Translations under genes and position numbers: made by a program | The notes under the pieces: generated by a model | The model's input: the letters and a program-made list of their open reading frames with translations, nothing else | Told to the model about the DNA's origin: nothing | Databases searched by the model: none | Assembly (NCBI GenBank): GCA_964627305.1 | Contig: CAZVHP010000020.1 | Location: 1-20,695 of the forward strand | Direction: 5' to 3' | DNA: 20,695 nt | DNA from: WJKG01 sp964627305 | GTDB lineage: Bacteria; Zixibacteria; MSB-5A5; GN15; FEB-12 | Shown: in pieces, positions 14,122 to 20,695 of the stretch | Layout of the letters: each line of letters starts with the position of its first letter | Numbering within the stretch: position 1 is the stretch's first letter

Positions 14122-15546
14122 GTGTCCGAAGCCTTCATACAGTCTCATCGCTACCGCTTCTTTGCCGTCGGGGCTATCGGAACGTTTATGGGGACGCTGG
14201 AAGGCTCCATACTGAATGTTGCCCTGCCGACTCTTGCCGACTCCCTGTCGGCCAGTATCGATGTCGTTGCCTGGGTCATTTTAGCGTTTCAACTCACTGT
14301 CGTATCGCTGCTGATGGTGTTCGGGTCGGTGACACAGCGCCGGGGGTACTTTTTTGCCTATCGGTTTGGCTACGTGTTCTTAATCCTCGGATCGATACTT
14401 TCGGCGGCCTCAACGACAGTGTTTATGCTCATCGGGGCGCGGGTGGTTCAGGCGGTCGGGGCGGCCATGTTTCAGGCGGTGGGGGTGGGGCTGGTCACGA
14501 CGGTGTTTCCGCCGGAGGAGCGTGGCAAAGGGATCGGACTGATGGTCATGATGGTGTCTGCCGGGTTGATGACCGGCCCGCCGGCCGGGGGATTCATTTT
14601 GTCGGTGGCCCCCTGGCAGGCGATATTCCTGATCAATATACCTATCGGCCTGGTGGGGCTTTGGCTGACCTACCGGTATCTGAGGAAGCTGCCGAAACCA
14701 TCCCTCAGGGTCTCCGTGCATTTCGGCGGGGCGGTGGCGCTTTCAATCGTGCTGGGGGCCGGCGTGTTCGGGCTGACCCAACTTGCAGACCATCCGGTGA
14801 CCGACTGGCGGGTGTGGGGAGTGTTGCTGCTGGCCGGGATCGCTTTGGTGTCGTTTGTGCGTCTGGAGTCGGATCCGCGTAAGGCCCTGATCGGAGTGGG
14901 CATTTTCCGCAACAGGCAAGTGATTATTGCAGTGATTGGGATGCTGGTGCTGTTTGTGTCGATTGCCGGGGTGCTGATCCTGGTCCCCTTCTATCTGGAG
15001 CGGGTCAAGGGATTTGCGCCCAGTCACGTGGGGTTGTACCTGATGATTATGCCGGTGGTGATGTTCGTTCTGGCCCCGCTGGCCGGCAAGCTGTCCGACA
15101 AGATCGGTTATCGCCTGCTGACGACTCTTGGTTTGTTGATGACGGCTCTGGGGTTGTACCTGCTGCACGGCCTGACGGCCGCTTCTCCGGCGGGCTATGT
15201 GGCGTGGTCGCTGCTGGTGATATCGGTGGGAGTGGGTGTGTTCAACACACCGAATACATCGGCCCTCATGGGTTCGGTCGGAACGGGCGAGCGCGCCATT
15301 TCATCCTCAATAATATCAGCCACGAGGAATATCGGTTTCGCTCTGGGGATTGCCATGACGACTGCTTTGTTCGCGCATTTCCAATCGTATTACGCGGGGG
15401 AGGGGTCTGCCAGCGAAGTGTTTGTGATGGCCTACCGCAAGGTGATCCTGATTTCGATCGGGATAGTGCTGGCCGGTGTGCCGCTGGCGTTCCTCCGTGC
15501 CAATCGCGTCAAAAAGCCCGAGGGGGTCCCGCCGGGATTGTCGTAG
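14122..15546 (+). CDS. MFS drug-efflux transporter, DHA2 (EmrB/QacA) family
   Basis: This 474-residue inner-membrane protein has 14 hydrophobic segments, the number found in the DHA2 proton-antiport family. Motifs include LEGSILNVALPTLADSL in helix 1 (motif D1 region), the acidic loop ERGKGIGLMVMMVSAGLMTGPPAGGFI containing the antiporter motif C, and LSDKIGYR in the middle loop (motif A-like). It starts at a GTG, with no strong ribosome-binding site. Substrates cannot be read from the sequence; drugs or toxic hydrophobic compounds are the family's usual substrates. It is divergent from the sigma-factor operon and sits behind a promoter with a palindromic operator-like site. Its start is moderately certain. 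Confidence 0.87.
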   Translation: MSEAFIQSHRYRFFAVGAIGTFMGTLEGSILNVALPTLADSLSASIDVVAWVILAFQLTVVSLLMVFGSVTQRRGYFFAYRFGYVFLILGSILSAASTTVFMLIGARVVQAVGAAMFQAVGVGLVTTVFPPEERGKGIGLMVMMVSAGLMTGPPAGGFILSVAPWQAIFLINIPIGLVGLWLTYRYLRKLPKPSLRVSVHFGGAVALSIVLGAGVFGLTQLADHPVTDWRVWGVLLLAGIALVSFVRLESDPRKALIGVGIFRNRQVIIAVIGMLVLFVSIAGVLILVPFYLERVKGFAPSHVGLYLMIMPVVMFVLAPLAGKLSDKIGYRLLTTLGLLMTALGLYLLHGLTAASPAGYVAWSLLVISVGVGVFNTPNTSALMGSVGTGERAISSSIISATRNIGFALGIAMTTALFAHFQSYYAGEGSASEVFVMAYRKVILISIGIVLAGVPLAFLRANRVKKPEGVPPGLS

Positions 15547-15578
15547 TCGGGCCTGTGCCACCTCGAACGACAAGCGAA

Positions 15579-15600
15579 AAGCCCGCCAGTCGGCGGGCTT
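15579..15600. terminator. Hairpin terminator shared by the MFS gene and the tRNA
   Basis: A 9-bp perfect stem, AAGCCCGCC (15579-15587) with GGCGGGCTT (15592-15600), has a 4-base loop. On the minus strand it runs into CTTTTCGCTTG, suiting the tRNA just upstream; on the plus strand CTTCGTCTATTT follows, weaker, for the MFS gene. Confidence 0.65.
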
Positions 15601-15608
15601 CGTCTATT

Positions 15609-15684
15609 TGGTGGAGCCAAGGGGGGTCGAACCCCTGACCTCATGACTGCCAGTCATGCGCTCTCCCAACTGAGCTATGGCCCC
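15609..15684 (-). tRNA. tRNA-Ala (GGC anticodon)
   Basis: The minus strand folds into a full cloverleaf of 76 bases with encoded CCA. The acceptor is GGGGCCA with TGGCTCC (one G-U at position 3-70), the D stem is GCTC/GAGC, the anticodon arm is CATGA-CTGGCAG-TCATG with anticodon GGC, and the T arm is AGGGG-TTCGACC-CCCCT. GGC reads alanine codons GCC and GCU. It has its own promoter and terminator. Confidence 0.95.
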
Positions 15685-15708
15685 ATGGTATGGCCGTTCA
15701 GGACTCTT

Positions 15709-15737
15709 ATTCTACGTTATCGTTCGTTGTGTGTCAA
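15709..15737 (-). promoter_or_regulatory. tRNA-Ala promoter
   Basis: On the minus strand, TTGACA (15732-15737), 17 bases and TAGAAT (15709-15714) form a near-consensus sigma-70 promoter. Its start, near 15702, is 18 bases before the tRNA. The -35 lies five bases beyond the stop of the DnaQ-WYL gene. Confidence 0.75.
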
Positions 15738-15741
15738 CAGA

Positions 15742-16605
15742 TTAGTTGCCCAGCCGGGCCGTGGGCAGGATTTCGAAGGCCGAGACACGATCAAGGCGGA
15801 AAGTCCGCTCCGCAGCCGCCTTCTCGCAGAAAGCGTGCAAGTAGAAGCGCGAACCGAGCGAGTAGATGCCGATCGGTCTGATTACCCGCCACTGGTCACC
15901 GAGAGTGCGATGCCGGTAGGCTATCCTGACCCGCGCGGCGTCGTGGATAGCGGTCAGCAGGGGGGCGTACTGATCCGGCACCGGGCATTGCTCGTCGCGC
16001 CATTCATGGGCGTGGTAGGCCTTGAACTGCTTGATGAGATTCTGAGGGTTGAAGGGAACAGCAGACTGCTCGGCAGCAAGTATGAACAACCGATGGACCA
16101 GGGCGGCATCGCCGAGCGCCCGGTGCTCCTGTTTCGAGGCCAGGCTGAAGTGCTGTGCCAGCGACAACAGAGAATAGGACGGAAGGTCGGGGAAGACGTG
16201 CTGACAGATATCGAGTGTGTCAAGAAAGACATTATCACCAAATGACTTGCCACAGCGCTCCAGTTCACATGCCAGAAACGAGATGTCGAAAGTCACATTG
16301 TGGGCCAGCAGTATTGAGTCAGGTCCGCAAAAGGCGATGAAATTCTCCAGCACCGTCTCGGCGGTCGCGGCCGAGGCCACCATTTCGTCGGTGATACCGT
16401 GAATCTCGATCACCTCGGCAGGGATACACCGCTCCGGGTGAATCAGCGACTGGAAACACTCGAGATGGTTATCGCCGAGTCGGAATTTGATGGCGCCAAT
16501 CTCCACCAGACGATGGGCCGGTGCCCAGACTCCGGTGGTTTCGGTGTCGAAAGCGACAAACGTCTGGTCGGTCAGCCTGTCTCCGTTCTGATCCGGTACA
16601 AACAT
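15742..16605 (-). CDS. DnaQ-family DEDDh exonuclease fused to a WYL domain
   Basis: This 287-residue protein has a complete 3'-5' exonuclease domain at ~15-180: FVAFDTETTG (Exo I, D and E), AHNVTFDISFLACEL (Exo II), and HRALGDAALV (Exo III, DEDDh with H and D). Residues ~215-285 form a WYL-like domain: ARVRIAYRHRTLGDQWRVIRPIGIYSLGSRFYLHAFCEKAA with RTFRLDRVSAFEIL. WYL domains usually bind ligands (nucleic-acid fragments or nucleotide signals) and regulate their partner, so this may be an exonuclease whose activity or target is ligand-controlled. That coupling is inference. Its promoter lies directly before the ATG, with no Shine-Dalgarno sequence. It is transcribed divergently from the short ORF and the ammonia-lyase. 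Confidence 0.85.
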   Translation of the reverse strand: MFVPDQNGDRLTDQTFVAFDTETTGVWAPAHRLVEIGAIKFRLGDNHLECFQSLIHPERCIPAEVIEIHGITDEMVASAATAETVLENFIAFCGPDSILLAHNVTFDISFLACELERCGKSFGDNVFLDTLDICQHVFPDLPSYSLLSLAQHFSLASKQEHRALGDAALVHRLFILAAEQSAVPFNPQNLIKQFKAYHAHEWRDEQCPVPDQYAPLLTAIHDAARVRIAYRHRTLGDQWRVIRPIGIYSLGSRFYLHAFCEKAAAERTFRLDRVSAFEILPTARLGN

Positions 16606-16611
16606 GGTGGT

Positions 16612-16661
16612 AAGGTACGGCCGGCGATCCCGATTGACAAGCTGCCTGTGATGATTATCTT
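16612..16661. promoter_or_regulatory. Divergent promoters with overlapping -35 boxes
   Basis: Minus strand: TTGTCA (16635-16640), 17 bases, TACCTT (16612-16617), then ACCACC and the DnaQ-WYL ATG (16605), predicting a leaderless mRNA. Plus strand: TTGACA (16634-16639), 16 bases, TATCTT (16656-16661), predicting a start near 16668. The two -35 hexamers overlap, so the two transcription units may compete for polymerase. Confidence 0.45.
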
Positions 16662-16682
16662 CTGACTCGGAGGTATCAACGT

Positions 16683-16790
16683 ATGCTGTTGAACAGACAG
16701 AACTGCCCCCTGAAAAGGCGTCACGGTGTCAGAACGACCGTGCCCACCCGGTATCTTCCCAATTCGGCCAAAGGACTGCAGGATACGTAG
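16683..16790 (+). CDS. Possible 35-residue basic small protein or leader peptide
   Basis: An ORF of 35 codons (M at 16683, stop TAG at 16788-16790) follows a strong GGAGGT (16669-16674) at the ideal eight-base spacing. It begins MLLNRQNCPLKRRHGV and is rich in Arg, Lys and Thr, with one Cys. A promoter with TTGACA and TATCTT is just upstream, although its predicted start is at the edge of the ribosome-binding site. The peptide has no run of His, Phe or Tyr codons that would make it a classical attenuation leader for the downstream lyase. I do not recognise it; it is included because the translation signals are better than those of many listed genes. Confidence 0.45.
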   Translation: MLLNRQNCPLKRRHGVRTTVPTRYLPNSAKGLQDT

Positions 16791-16832
16791 CCGGTGGCCC
16801 GATCTTCATTGCCGCCCTTCCGGACAGCGTTC

Positions 16833-16851
16833 ACCCGAGAAGGCGGGTTTT
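16833..16851 (+). terminator. Weak terminator-like hairpin between the small ORF and the lyase gene
   Basis: ACCCG (16833-16837) pairs with CGGGT (16844-16848), with a 6-base loop and four Ts. It could end the short transcript or attenuate transcription of the lyase, but the 5-bp stem is weak. Part of it (GAAGG at 16839-16843) could also pair with CCTTC (16816-16820) in an alternative fold. Confidence 0.3.
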
Positions 16852-16891
16852 CAACGATAAGTCGAACAACATCAGATAGAGCGAGGATGAC

Positions 16892-18445
16892 ATGGCTATC
16901 ACTTTGAGCGGATCAGGGCTGACAATCGAGAAGCTGGTCCGGATCGCACGGCATAACGAGCCGGTGGAGCTGGACGCTGAGGCTATTGCGCGCATGCAGA
17001 AGTGCCGCGACATGCTGGAAGCGAAGATAGAGGCGCGCGAGATCATGTACGGGGTCAACACGGGAATCGGCGAGTTTTCGGAAGTGGTGCTCGATGACGA
17101 GCAGGTGAAGCAGTTTCAGCGGTATCTGATTTACAACCACTCGGCCGGGATCGGGGAGCCGATGCCGCTGGAGTGGGTGCGCGGGGCGATGGCGGCACGG
17201 ATCAATGTGCACGCCCACGGCAACAGTGGGGTGCGGCCGGCGATCACGCAGACGCTGGTGGACATGCTCAACAAGGGCGTCACGCCGTTTGTGTGCAAGA
17301 AAGGCTCGGTAGGGGCGTGCGGTGACCTGGCACCGATGTCGCAAATCGCGCTGGTGATGCTCGGCGAGGGGCAGGCGTATTACAAGGGTGAACTGCTGTC
17401 GGGCAAGGAGGCGCTGGACAAAGCCGGGATCGAGGTGCCGGGGCTGAAGGCGCGCGATGGTTTGGCGATCATCAATGGCTCCAATTTCATGACGGCGATG
17501 GGGGCGCTGTGTCTCTATGATGCCAACCGCTGGCTCAAGCAGGCCGAGATTGCCTGCGCCATGTCGTTGGAGGCGCTCAAGGCGAATATGAAGCCCTACA
17601 CCGACAAGCTGCACCGCCTCCGCGGGTTCAACGGGGCGGTGCGTTCAGCGGAGGCGATTCGCAAGATGGTCGAGGGGGGAGATCTGTACGAGGGACGTAT
17701 CAAGTGCAAGGTGCAGGATGCGTACTCCATGCGGTCGACGCCGCAGGTGATTGGCGCCGCGCACGATGCGCTGGCGTACGCGCGCTCGCAGGTGGAAATC
17801 GAGCTGAACGGGGTGGGCGATAACCCCATCTTCTTCCCGGATGAGAACCTTCAGCTTTCCGGGGCCAATTTCCAGGGGACGCCGATAGCGGTGCCGATGG
17901 ATATGGTGGGGTATTGCGTGACCATGATCTCGGTGATGTCTGAGCGTCGCATGAACCGCCTGAACAACCCGGCGCTGAGTGTGGGGTTGCCGCCGTTTCT
18001 GACAAAGGGGGCGGGGATGTTCTCGGGGTTGATGCTCAGCCAGTACACGGCGGATATGCAGATTGTGGAGCAGCGGATCCTGTCGGCGCCGGCCTGTATC
18101 CAGTCGATTCCGGCGGCGGCGGACCAGGAGGATTTCGTCTCGATGGGGATGAACACGGCGCTTAAGAATGTGCAGATTCTGGAGAACGCCTGGGGTGTGC
18201 TGGGGATTGAGTTCATGGCGGCGGCGCAGGCGCTGGATTTCCGTGACTACGGGTTCGGACGCGGGACGACGAAGGCGCATGAGGTGGTGCGTCGGCATGT
18301 GGCCTTCCTCGATGTCGACCGTCCGCTGTACCCGGATCACACGAAGATGCGTGATGTGGTGGCCTCGTGTGAGATTCTTGAGGAGGTGGAGCGGGAGGTC
18401 GGGTCATTGGGTGAGTGGACGCAGCCGTGGACGAAGGCTGATTAG
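16892..18445 (+). CDS. MIO-type ammonia-lyase (histidine/aromatic amino acid lyase family) with Ala-Cys-Gly triad
   Basis: This 517-residue protein has the full fold of the HAL/PAL/TAL family. Residues equivalent to Pseudomonas putida HAL are conserved: Tyr53 (YGVNTG), His83 (NHSAG), Asn195 (INGSN), Gln275-Tyr278-Arg281 (QDAYSMR), Phe327 and Glu413 (QEDFVSMG). The MIO tripeptide, normally Ala-Ser-Gly, is A142-C143-G144 here (GACGDLAP). HAL with Ser143 changed to Cys is known to still form the MIO group, so activity is expected. His83 is the residue seen in histidine and tyrosine lyases rather than phenylalanine lyases; the NFHG motif is NFQG. No hutU, hutI or other pathway gene is nearby, so I withhold a hutH symbol. 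The ATG follows GAGG at five bases. Confidence 0.85.
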   Translation: MAITLSGSGLTIEKLVRIARHNEPVELDAEAIARMQKCRDMLEAKIEAREIMYGVNTGIGEFSEVVLDDEQVKQFQRYLIYNHSAGIGEPMPLEWVRGAMAARINVHAHGNSGVRPAITQTLVDMLNKGVTPFVCKKGSVGACGDLAPMSQIALVMLGEGQAYYKGELLSGKEALDKAGIEVPGLKARDGLAIINGSNFMTAMGALCLYDANRWLKQAEIACAMSLEALKANMKPYTDKLHRLRGFNGAVRSAEAIRKMVEGGDLYEGRIKCKVQDAYSMRSTPQVIGAAHDALAYARSQVEIELNGVGDNPIFFPDENLQLSGANFQGTPIAVPMDMVGYCVTMISVMSERRMNRLNNPALSVGLPPFLTKGAGMFSGLMLSQYTADMQIVEQRILSAPACIQSIPAAADQEDFVSMGMNTALKNVQILENAWGVLGIEFMAAAQALDFRDYGFGRGTTKAHEVVRRHVAFLDVDRPLYPDHTKMRDVVASCEILEEVEREVGSLGEWTQPWTKAD

Positions 18446-18501
18446 GGGGGAGGAGGGAGTTGTGAACGGTGGGTCAAGGGACCGGATGTGATATGGACTG
18501 A

Positions 18502-18520
18502 ACCCACCGCAAGCGGTGGG
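18502..18520. repeat. Short palindrome after the lyase gene
   Basis: CCCACCG-CAAG-CGGTGGG forms a perfect 7-bp hairpin, and GGTGGGT (18468-18474) upstream can also pair with ACCCACC (18502-18508), giving alternative folds. There is no T-run. It may be a REP-like intergenic element; the IS3 remnant begins a few bases later. Confidence 0.45.
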
Positions 18521-18529
18521 GCACCCGGG

Positions 18530-18802
18530 CGACTGGCTCAGGCCGGCATTGAACCCTCGGTGGGTTCGGTGGGCGACTCCTACGACAACGCCTTGGCAGA
18601 ATCGGTGATCGGGCTGTACAAGACGGAAGTCATTTATCGGCGCGGACCGTGGAAGCATCTGGAGGCAGTGGAGTTCGCGACCCTGGAGTGGGTCGACTGG
18701 TTCAACAATCGGCGGCTGCTGGAGCCGATCGGAAACGTTCCCCCGGCCGAGTTTGAAGATGTATATTACAGCACTCAGAAGACACAGGTCCACGTGGCCT
18801 GA
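18530..18802 (+). pseudogene. C-terminal fragment of an IS3-family transposase (OrfB)
   Basis: About 90 residues match the end of the rve-type DDE integrase domain of IS3 transposases: GSVGDSYDNALAESVIGLYKTE contains the last catalytic Glu (ALAES), followed by WKHLEAVEFATLEWVDWFNNRRLLEPIGNVPPAEFE. The two catalytic aspartates and the N-terminal half are absent, so it cannot transpose itself. The codons before 18530 (from an in-frame ATG at 18488) come from the adjacent palindrome and are not homologous. It sits immediately left of the restriction-modification genes. Confidence 0.85.
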
Positions 18803-18841
18803 CTCAACTAAAACAGTCTCCGGCAACCCCGGGGCGATTCA
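18530..18841 (+). mobile_element. IS3-family insertion sequence 3' remnant
   Basis: The transposase tail (18530-18802) is followed by 39 bases that end CGGCAACCCCGGGGCGATTCA at 18841. Read on the other strand, this begins TGAATCGCCCCGGGG, which resembles the terminal inverted repeat of IS3/IS51-group elements. The left end and the rest of the element are missing. Confidence 0.72.
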
Positions 18842-18864
18842 GTACCATAAAACAGGAGAAATAG

Positions 18865-19815
18865 ATGACAGACTCGACTACTCTTGGGGAAGAAACAACG
18901 TCAAAATCTTTGCCTCCCAAAATTCTTGAGGGTGATCCCCTGTATGGCCGGAAACTTCAAATTGATTTTTCGCGTTCTTGTGATTGCAAACCAACACATA
19001 TAAACTGCATGACAGCTAAGGAGTGGCTAAAAAGCCAATTAGGGGTTTGGCAATTTTTCTACGAGAAAAGGGATATTCGTGACAAGAAAGTTCACCCTGC
19101 AACCTTCCCTATTTCGCTTGCAAAAAAGGTAATCGAGCTGTTCACACATACTGGTGAACTTGTTCTCGACCCGTTTGTGGGTAGCGGAACAACGCTAATT
19201 GCTGCCAGTGATTTGAGTCGTAATGCCGTTGGATTTGATTTGCAGGAAGATTACATCAATTTAAGCGCAGAACGATTGGCAAGAAATACAAACATGTTCA
19301 ATCATGCTAATCAGATAGCCATACAAGATGATGCAAGGAACATTCCGCTTTATCTTGAAGAAGAATCGGTGGCACTGATTTGGACTTCACCTCCCTATGC
19401 CAATCTTCTCAATCGAAAGAGAAAGAATAAATCACGTAGAAATAGAAAAAACGACCAACTTGGGAAGATCGAACAATATTCCCAGGATGAACGTGACCTT
19501 GGTACCCTTGAACTTGAAGAGTACGCAAGAACAATGGGGGATATTTATGAAAAGCTATTGCAACTTCTCCGTCCTAAAGGGCATTGTGTAATAAATGTAC
19601 CTGATATGTGGTGGGAAAATCAAAGAATAACCATACATGTATCATTGATAGAAGAGCTTAGAAAGCGCGGATATGAGTTGCGGAACATTATCATATGGGA
19701 CAGGACCAACATTGTTAATCAAATAGGTATATTCGGATGGCCGAGTAATTATATCACTATGGGCGTCACTTTCGAGTATCTTCTTGATTTCTGGCGACCA
19801 GAAACAACTGTTTGA
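18865..19815 (+). CDS. Type II DNA methyltransferase, probable N4-cytosine (TSPPY class)
   Basis: This 316-residue methyltransferase protects host DNA from the neighbouring endonuclease. The AdoMet-binding motif LDPFVGSGTT (residues 101-110) is preceded by HPATFPISLAKKVI, and the catalytic motif IV is TSPPY (174-178), favoured by N4-cytosine and some N6-adenine enzymes. The ATG follows AGGAG by seven bases. The 3' end overlaps or nearly touches the endonuclease gene. MvaI/BcnI partners known from other bacteria modify N4 of cytosine, which fits. The gene is much richer in A and T than its neighbours, a sign of transfer. Confidence 0.85.
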   Translation: MTDSTTLGEETTSKSLPPKILEGDPLYGRKLQIDFSRSCDCKPTHINCMTAKEWLKSQLGVWQFFYEKRDIRDKKVHPATFPISLAKKVIELFTHTGELVLDPFVGSGTTLIAASDLSRNAVGFDLQEDYINLSAERLARNTNMFNHANQIAIQDDARNIPLYLEEESVALIWTSPPYANLLNRKRKNKSRRNRKNDQLGKIEQYSQDERDLGTLELEEYARTMGDIYEKLLQLLRPKGHCVINVPDMWWENQRITIHVSLIEELRKRGYELRNIIIWDRTNIVNQIGIFGWPSNYITMGVTFEYLLDFWRPETTV

Positions 19816-19826
19816 GGGTGACGTTC

Positions 19827-20609
19827 ATGGAACTTGTAACCAAAGAAGATTTGATAAGAGCTCTTCGGGATATACGCAACAGAGGATGGATACCTAACGC
19901 CAGGCATGGAAACGCCGGAGGCGTCGGGAACACTTTGGAAGACCTGCTTGGAATTGAAGAGAACAATCTACCAATTCCCAATGCAGCGGAGTGGGAACTC
20001 AAATGTCAACGTGCTGGTTCAGCCTCATTAACAACACTATTCCATATGGAACCCTCCCCTCGGGCGATCCGTTTTGTTCCTGCTGTTCTTCTGCCTAAAT
20101 ATGGCTGGGTACATCAACAAGCAGGTGACCGCTACCCTCAAAGCGAAATGAGTTTCAGGCAGACAATAAATGGCTTGTCTCGGACTGATAGAGGGTTTGG
20201 GATTGTCATTGATCGCGAGTCGCGGAAGGTTGTTGTGTCATTTGATTCAAACAAGGTTGATGCGAGGCATACCGAATGGTTGAACACTGTTGAGGAACGA
20301 GTGGGTCTTGGGGAGTTGAATCCTCAACCTTATTGGGGCTTTGACGACCTTTTTCATAAGGCTGGGACAAAGCTGCTCAATTGTTTCTATATACAAGCTG
20401 ATGTTAGGCGAGTCGAGGGACGAGAACAGTTCCGATACTCCAGTATTTTGATGCTACAAAAGTTTTCGCTCGATAAATTCTTACACGCAATTGAAACGGG
20501 GGACGTATTGATTGATTTTGATGCAAGAACAGGACACAACCATGGTACGAAGTTCCGATTGCGGCAAAACGCATTTCCTTCCCTTTACGACAAAGTTACT
20601 GAAATCTGA
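19827..20609 (+). CDS. MvaI/BcnI-family type II restriction endonuclease
   Basis: The chosen ATG (19827) gives 260 residues and lies six bases after GAGGGTG; a TTG at 19812 overlaps the methyltransferase stop and is less likely. Family features are GNTLEDLLGI (residues 34-43), then AEWELKCQRAG containing the E57-x-K59 of the PD-(D/E)xK nuclease core, and SLTTLFHMEPSP. MvaI cuts CCWGG and BcnI CCSGG, so a 5-bp CC-N-GG-type target is expected, but the exact site is not readable. The gene is tightly linked to the methyltransferase and no separate controller (C) protein gene is seen. It is AT-rich like its partner. Confidence 0.85.
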   Translation: MELVTKEDLIRALRDIRNRGWIPNARHGNAGGVGNTLEDLLGIEENNLPIPNAAEWELKCQRAGSASLTTLFHMEPSPRAIRFVPAVLLPKYGWVHQQAGDRYPQSEMSFRQTINGLSRTDRGFGIVIDRESRKVVVSFDSNKVDARHTEWLNTVEERVGLGELNPQPYWGFDDLFHKAGTKLLNCFYIQADVRRVEGREQFRYSSILMLQKFSLDKFLHAIETGDVLIDFDARTGHNHGTKFRLRQNAFPSLYDKVTEI

Positions 20610-20618
20610 CGGAGTATA

Positions 20619-20635
20619 ACATCCGCCGAGGATGT
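20619..20635. repeat. Small inverted repeat after the restriction gene
   Basis: ACATCC-GCCGA-GGATGT forms a 6-bp hairpin ten bases after the endonuclease stop. It lacks a T-run, so it is a poor terminator and may only mark the junction between the cassette and the next insertion sequence. Confidence 0.35.
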
Positions 20636-20643
20636 GGAGCTCA

Positions 20644-20695
20644 TGTCAAGAGTTGTGTAAATTGATTTTTCAAGCAGCGTCCTTTTCGGTCTGAT
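20644..20695 (-). mobile_element. Probable end of an IS256-type insertion sequence, cut by the window edge
   Basis: Read on the minus strand, the segment contains ATTTACACAACTCTTGACA, which resembles the ends of IS256/mutator-type elements as I recall them. Before it, one frame reads QTEKDAA and stops (stop at 20670-20672), as a transposase C-terminus might. Only 52 bases are visible, so the call is tentative. Confidence 0.4.

Noticed and set aside
14070..14882. A 270-codon plus-strand frame overlapping the MFS gene
   Set aside because: It is Gly/Arg-rich and overlaps 14 clear membrane helices in the other frame.
17645..18340. A 231-codon minus-strand frame inside the ammonia-lyase gene
   Set aside because: It is His/Arg-rich with no recognisable domain and is opposite a gene with all family motifs.
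1..20695. CRISPR arrays, rRNA genes, replication origins or prophage genes
   Set aside because: No regularly spaced repeats, rRNA signatures, DnaA-box clusters or phage structural genes were seen.

Overview
The window reads as a chromosomal segment of a GC-rich, Gram-negative bacterium, most likely from the FCB superphylum (a Zixibacteria- or Latescibacteria-like candidate phylum is my inference). The main clues are a secreted protein ending in a type IX secretion sorting domain of the 'QNYPNPFNPTT' kind, a minimal Mla/MCE lipid-transport operon that implies an outer membrane, and generally high GC. The last ~1.8 kb is clearly more AT-rich and looks acquired.

Layout. 1-568: no gene I can support. 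569-1724: promoter, long leader, T9SS-sorted secreted protein and terminator. 1725-2138: a gene-poor gap with an unexplained plus-strand terminator. 2139-3194 (-): PP-loop tRNA-thiolation-like protein with an NFACT-R-like tail. 3330-5978 (+): mlaE-mlaF-mlaD, with mlaE apparently starting at a rare ATC codon, followed by a frameshifted membrane protein (5995-6770). 11830-6754 (-): an apparent operon of deoB, deoC, a small zinc-ribbon protein, a degenerate archaemetzincin and an MrfA-type helicase. 14012-11843 (-): ECF sigma factor, cysteine-free anti-sigma-like membrane protein and lipoprotein, with a plausible ECF promoter and a strong terminator. 14036-15546 (+): 14-TM drug-efflux MFS protein. 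15737-15579 (-): tRNA-Ala(GGC) with promoter and terminator. 16640-15742 (-): DnaQ-type exonuclease fused to a WYL domain. Divergent from it (+): a 35-codon ORF and an MIO-type aromatic amino acid/histidine ammonia-lyase whose MIO triad is Ala-Cys-Gly. 18530-20695: an IS3-family 3' remnant, a compact type II restriction-modification pair (TSPPY methyltransferase and MvaI/BcnI-family endonuclease) and a probable end of a second insertion sequence.

How the genes fit together. MlaE, MlaF and MlaD form the inner-membrane core of a phospholipid transporter. DeoB and DeoC convert ribose/deoxyribose phosphates to central metabolites and appear co-transcribed with a DNA-repair-type helicase and two small metal-binding proteins of unknown role. 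The sigma/anti-sigma/lipoprotein operon looks like a self-contained envelope-signal module. The restriction-modification pair is a mobile defence cassette bracketed by IS sequence.

The most interesting points are the Cys143 ammonia-lyase, the archaemetzincin that has lost its catalytic residues, the exonuclease-WYL fusion with its 35-codon divergent neighbour, the ATC start of mlaE, and two genes (deoB and dnaQ-WYL) whose promoters predict leaderless mRNAs. All promoter and terminator calls are by eye.
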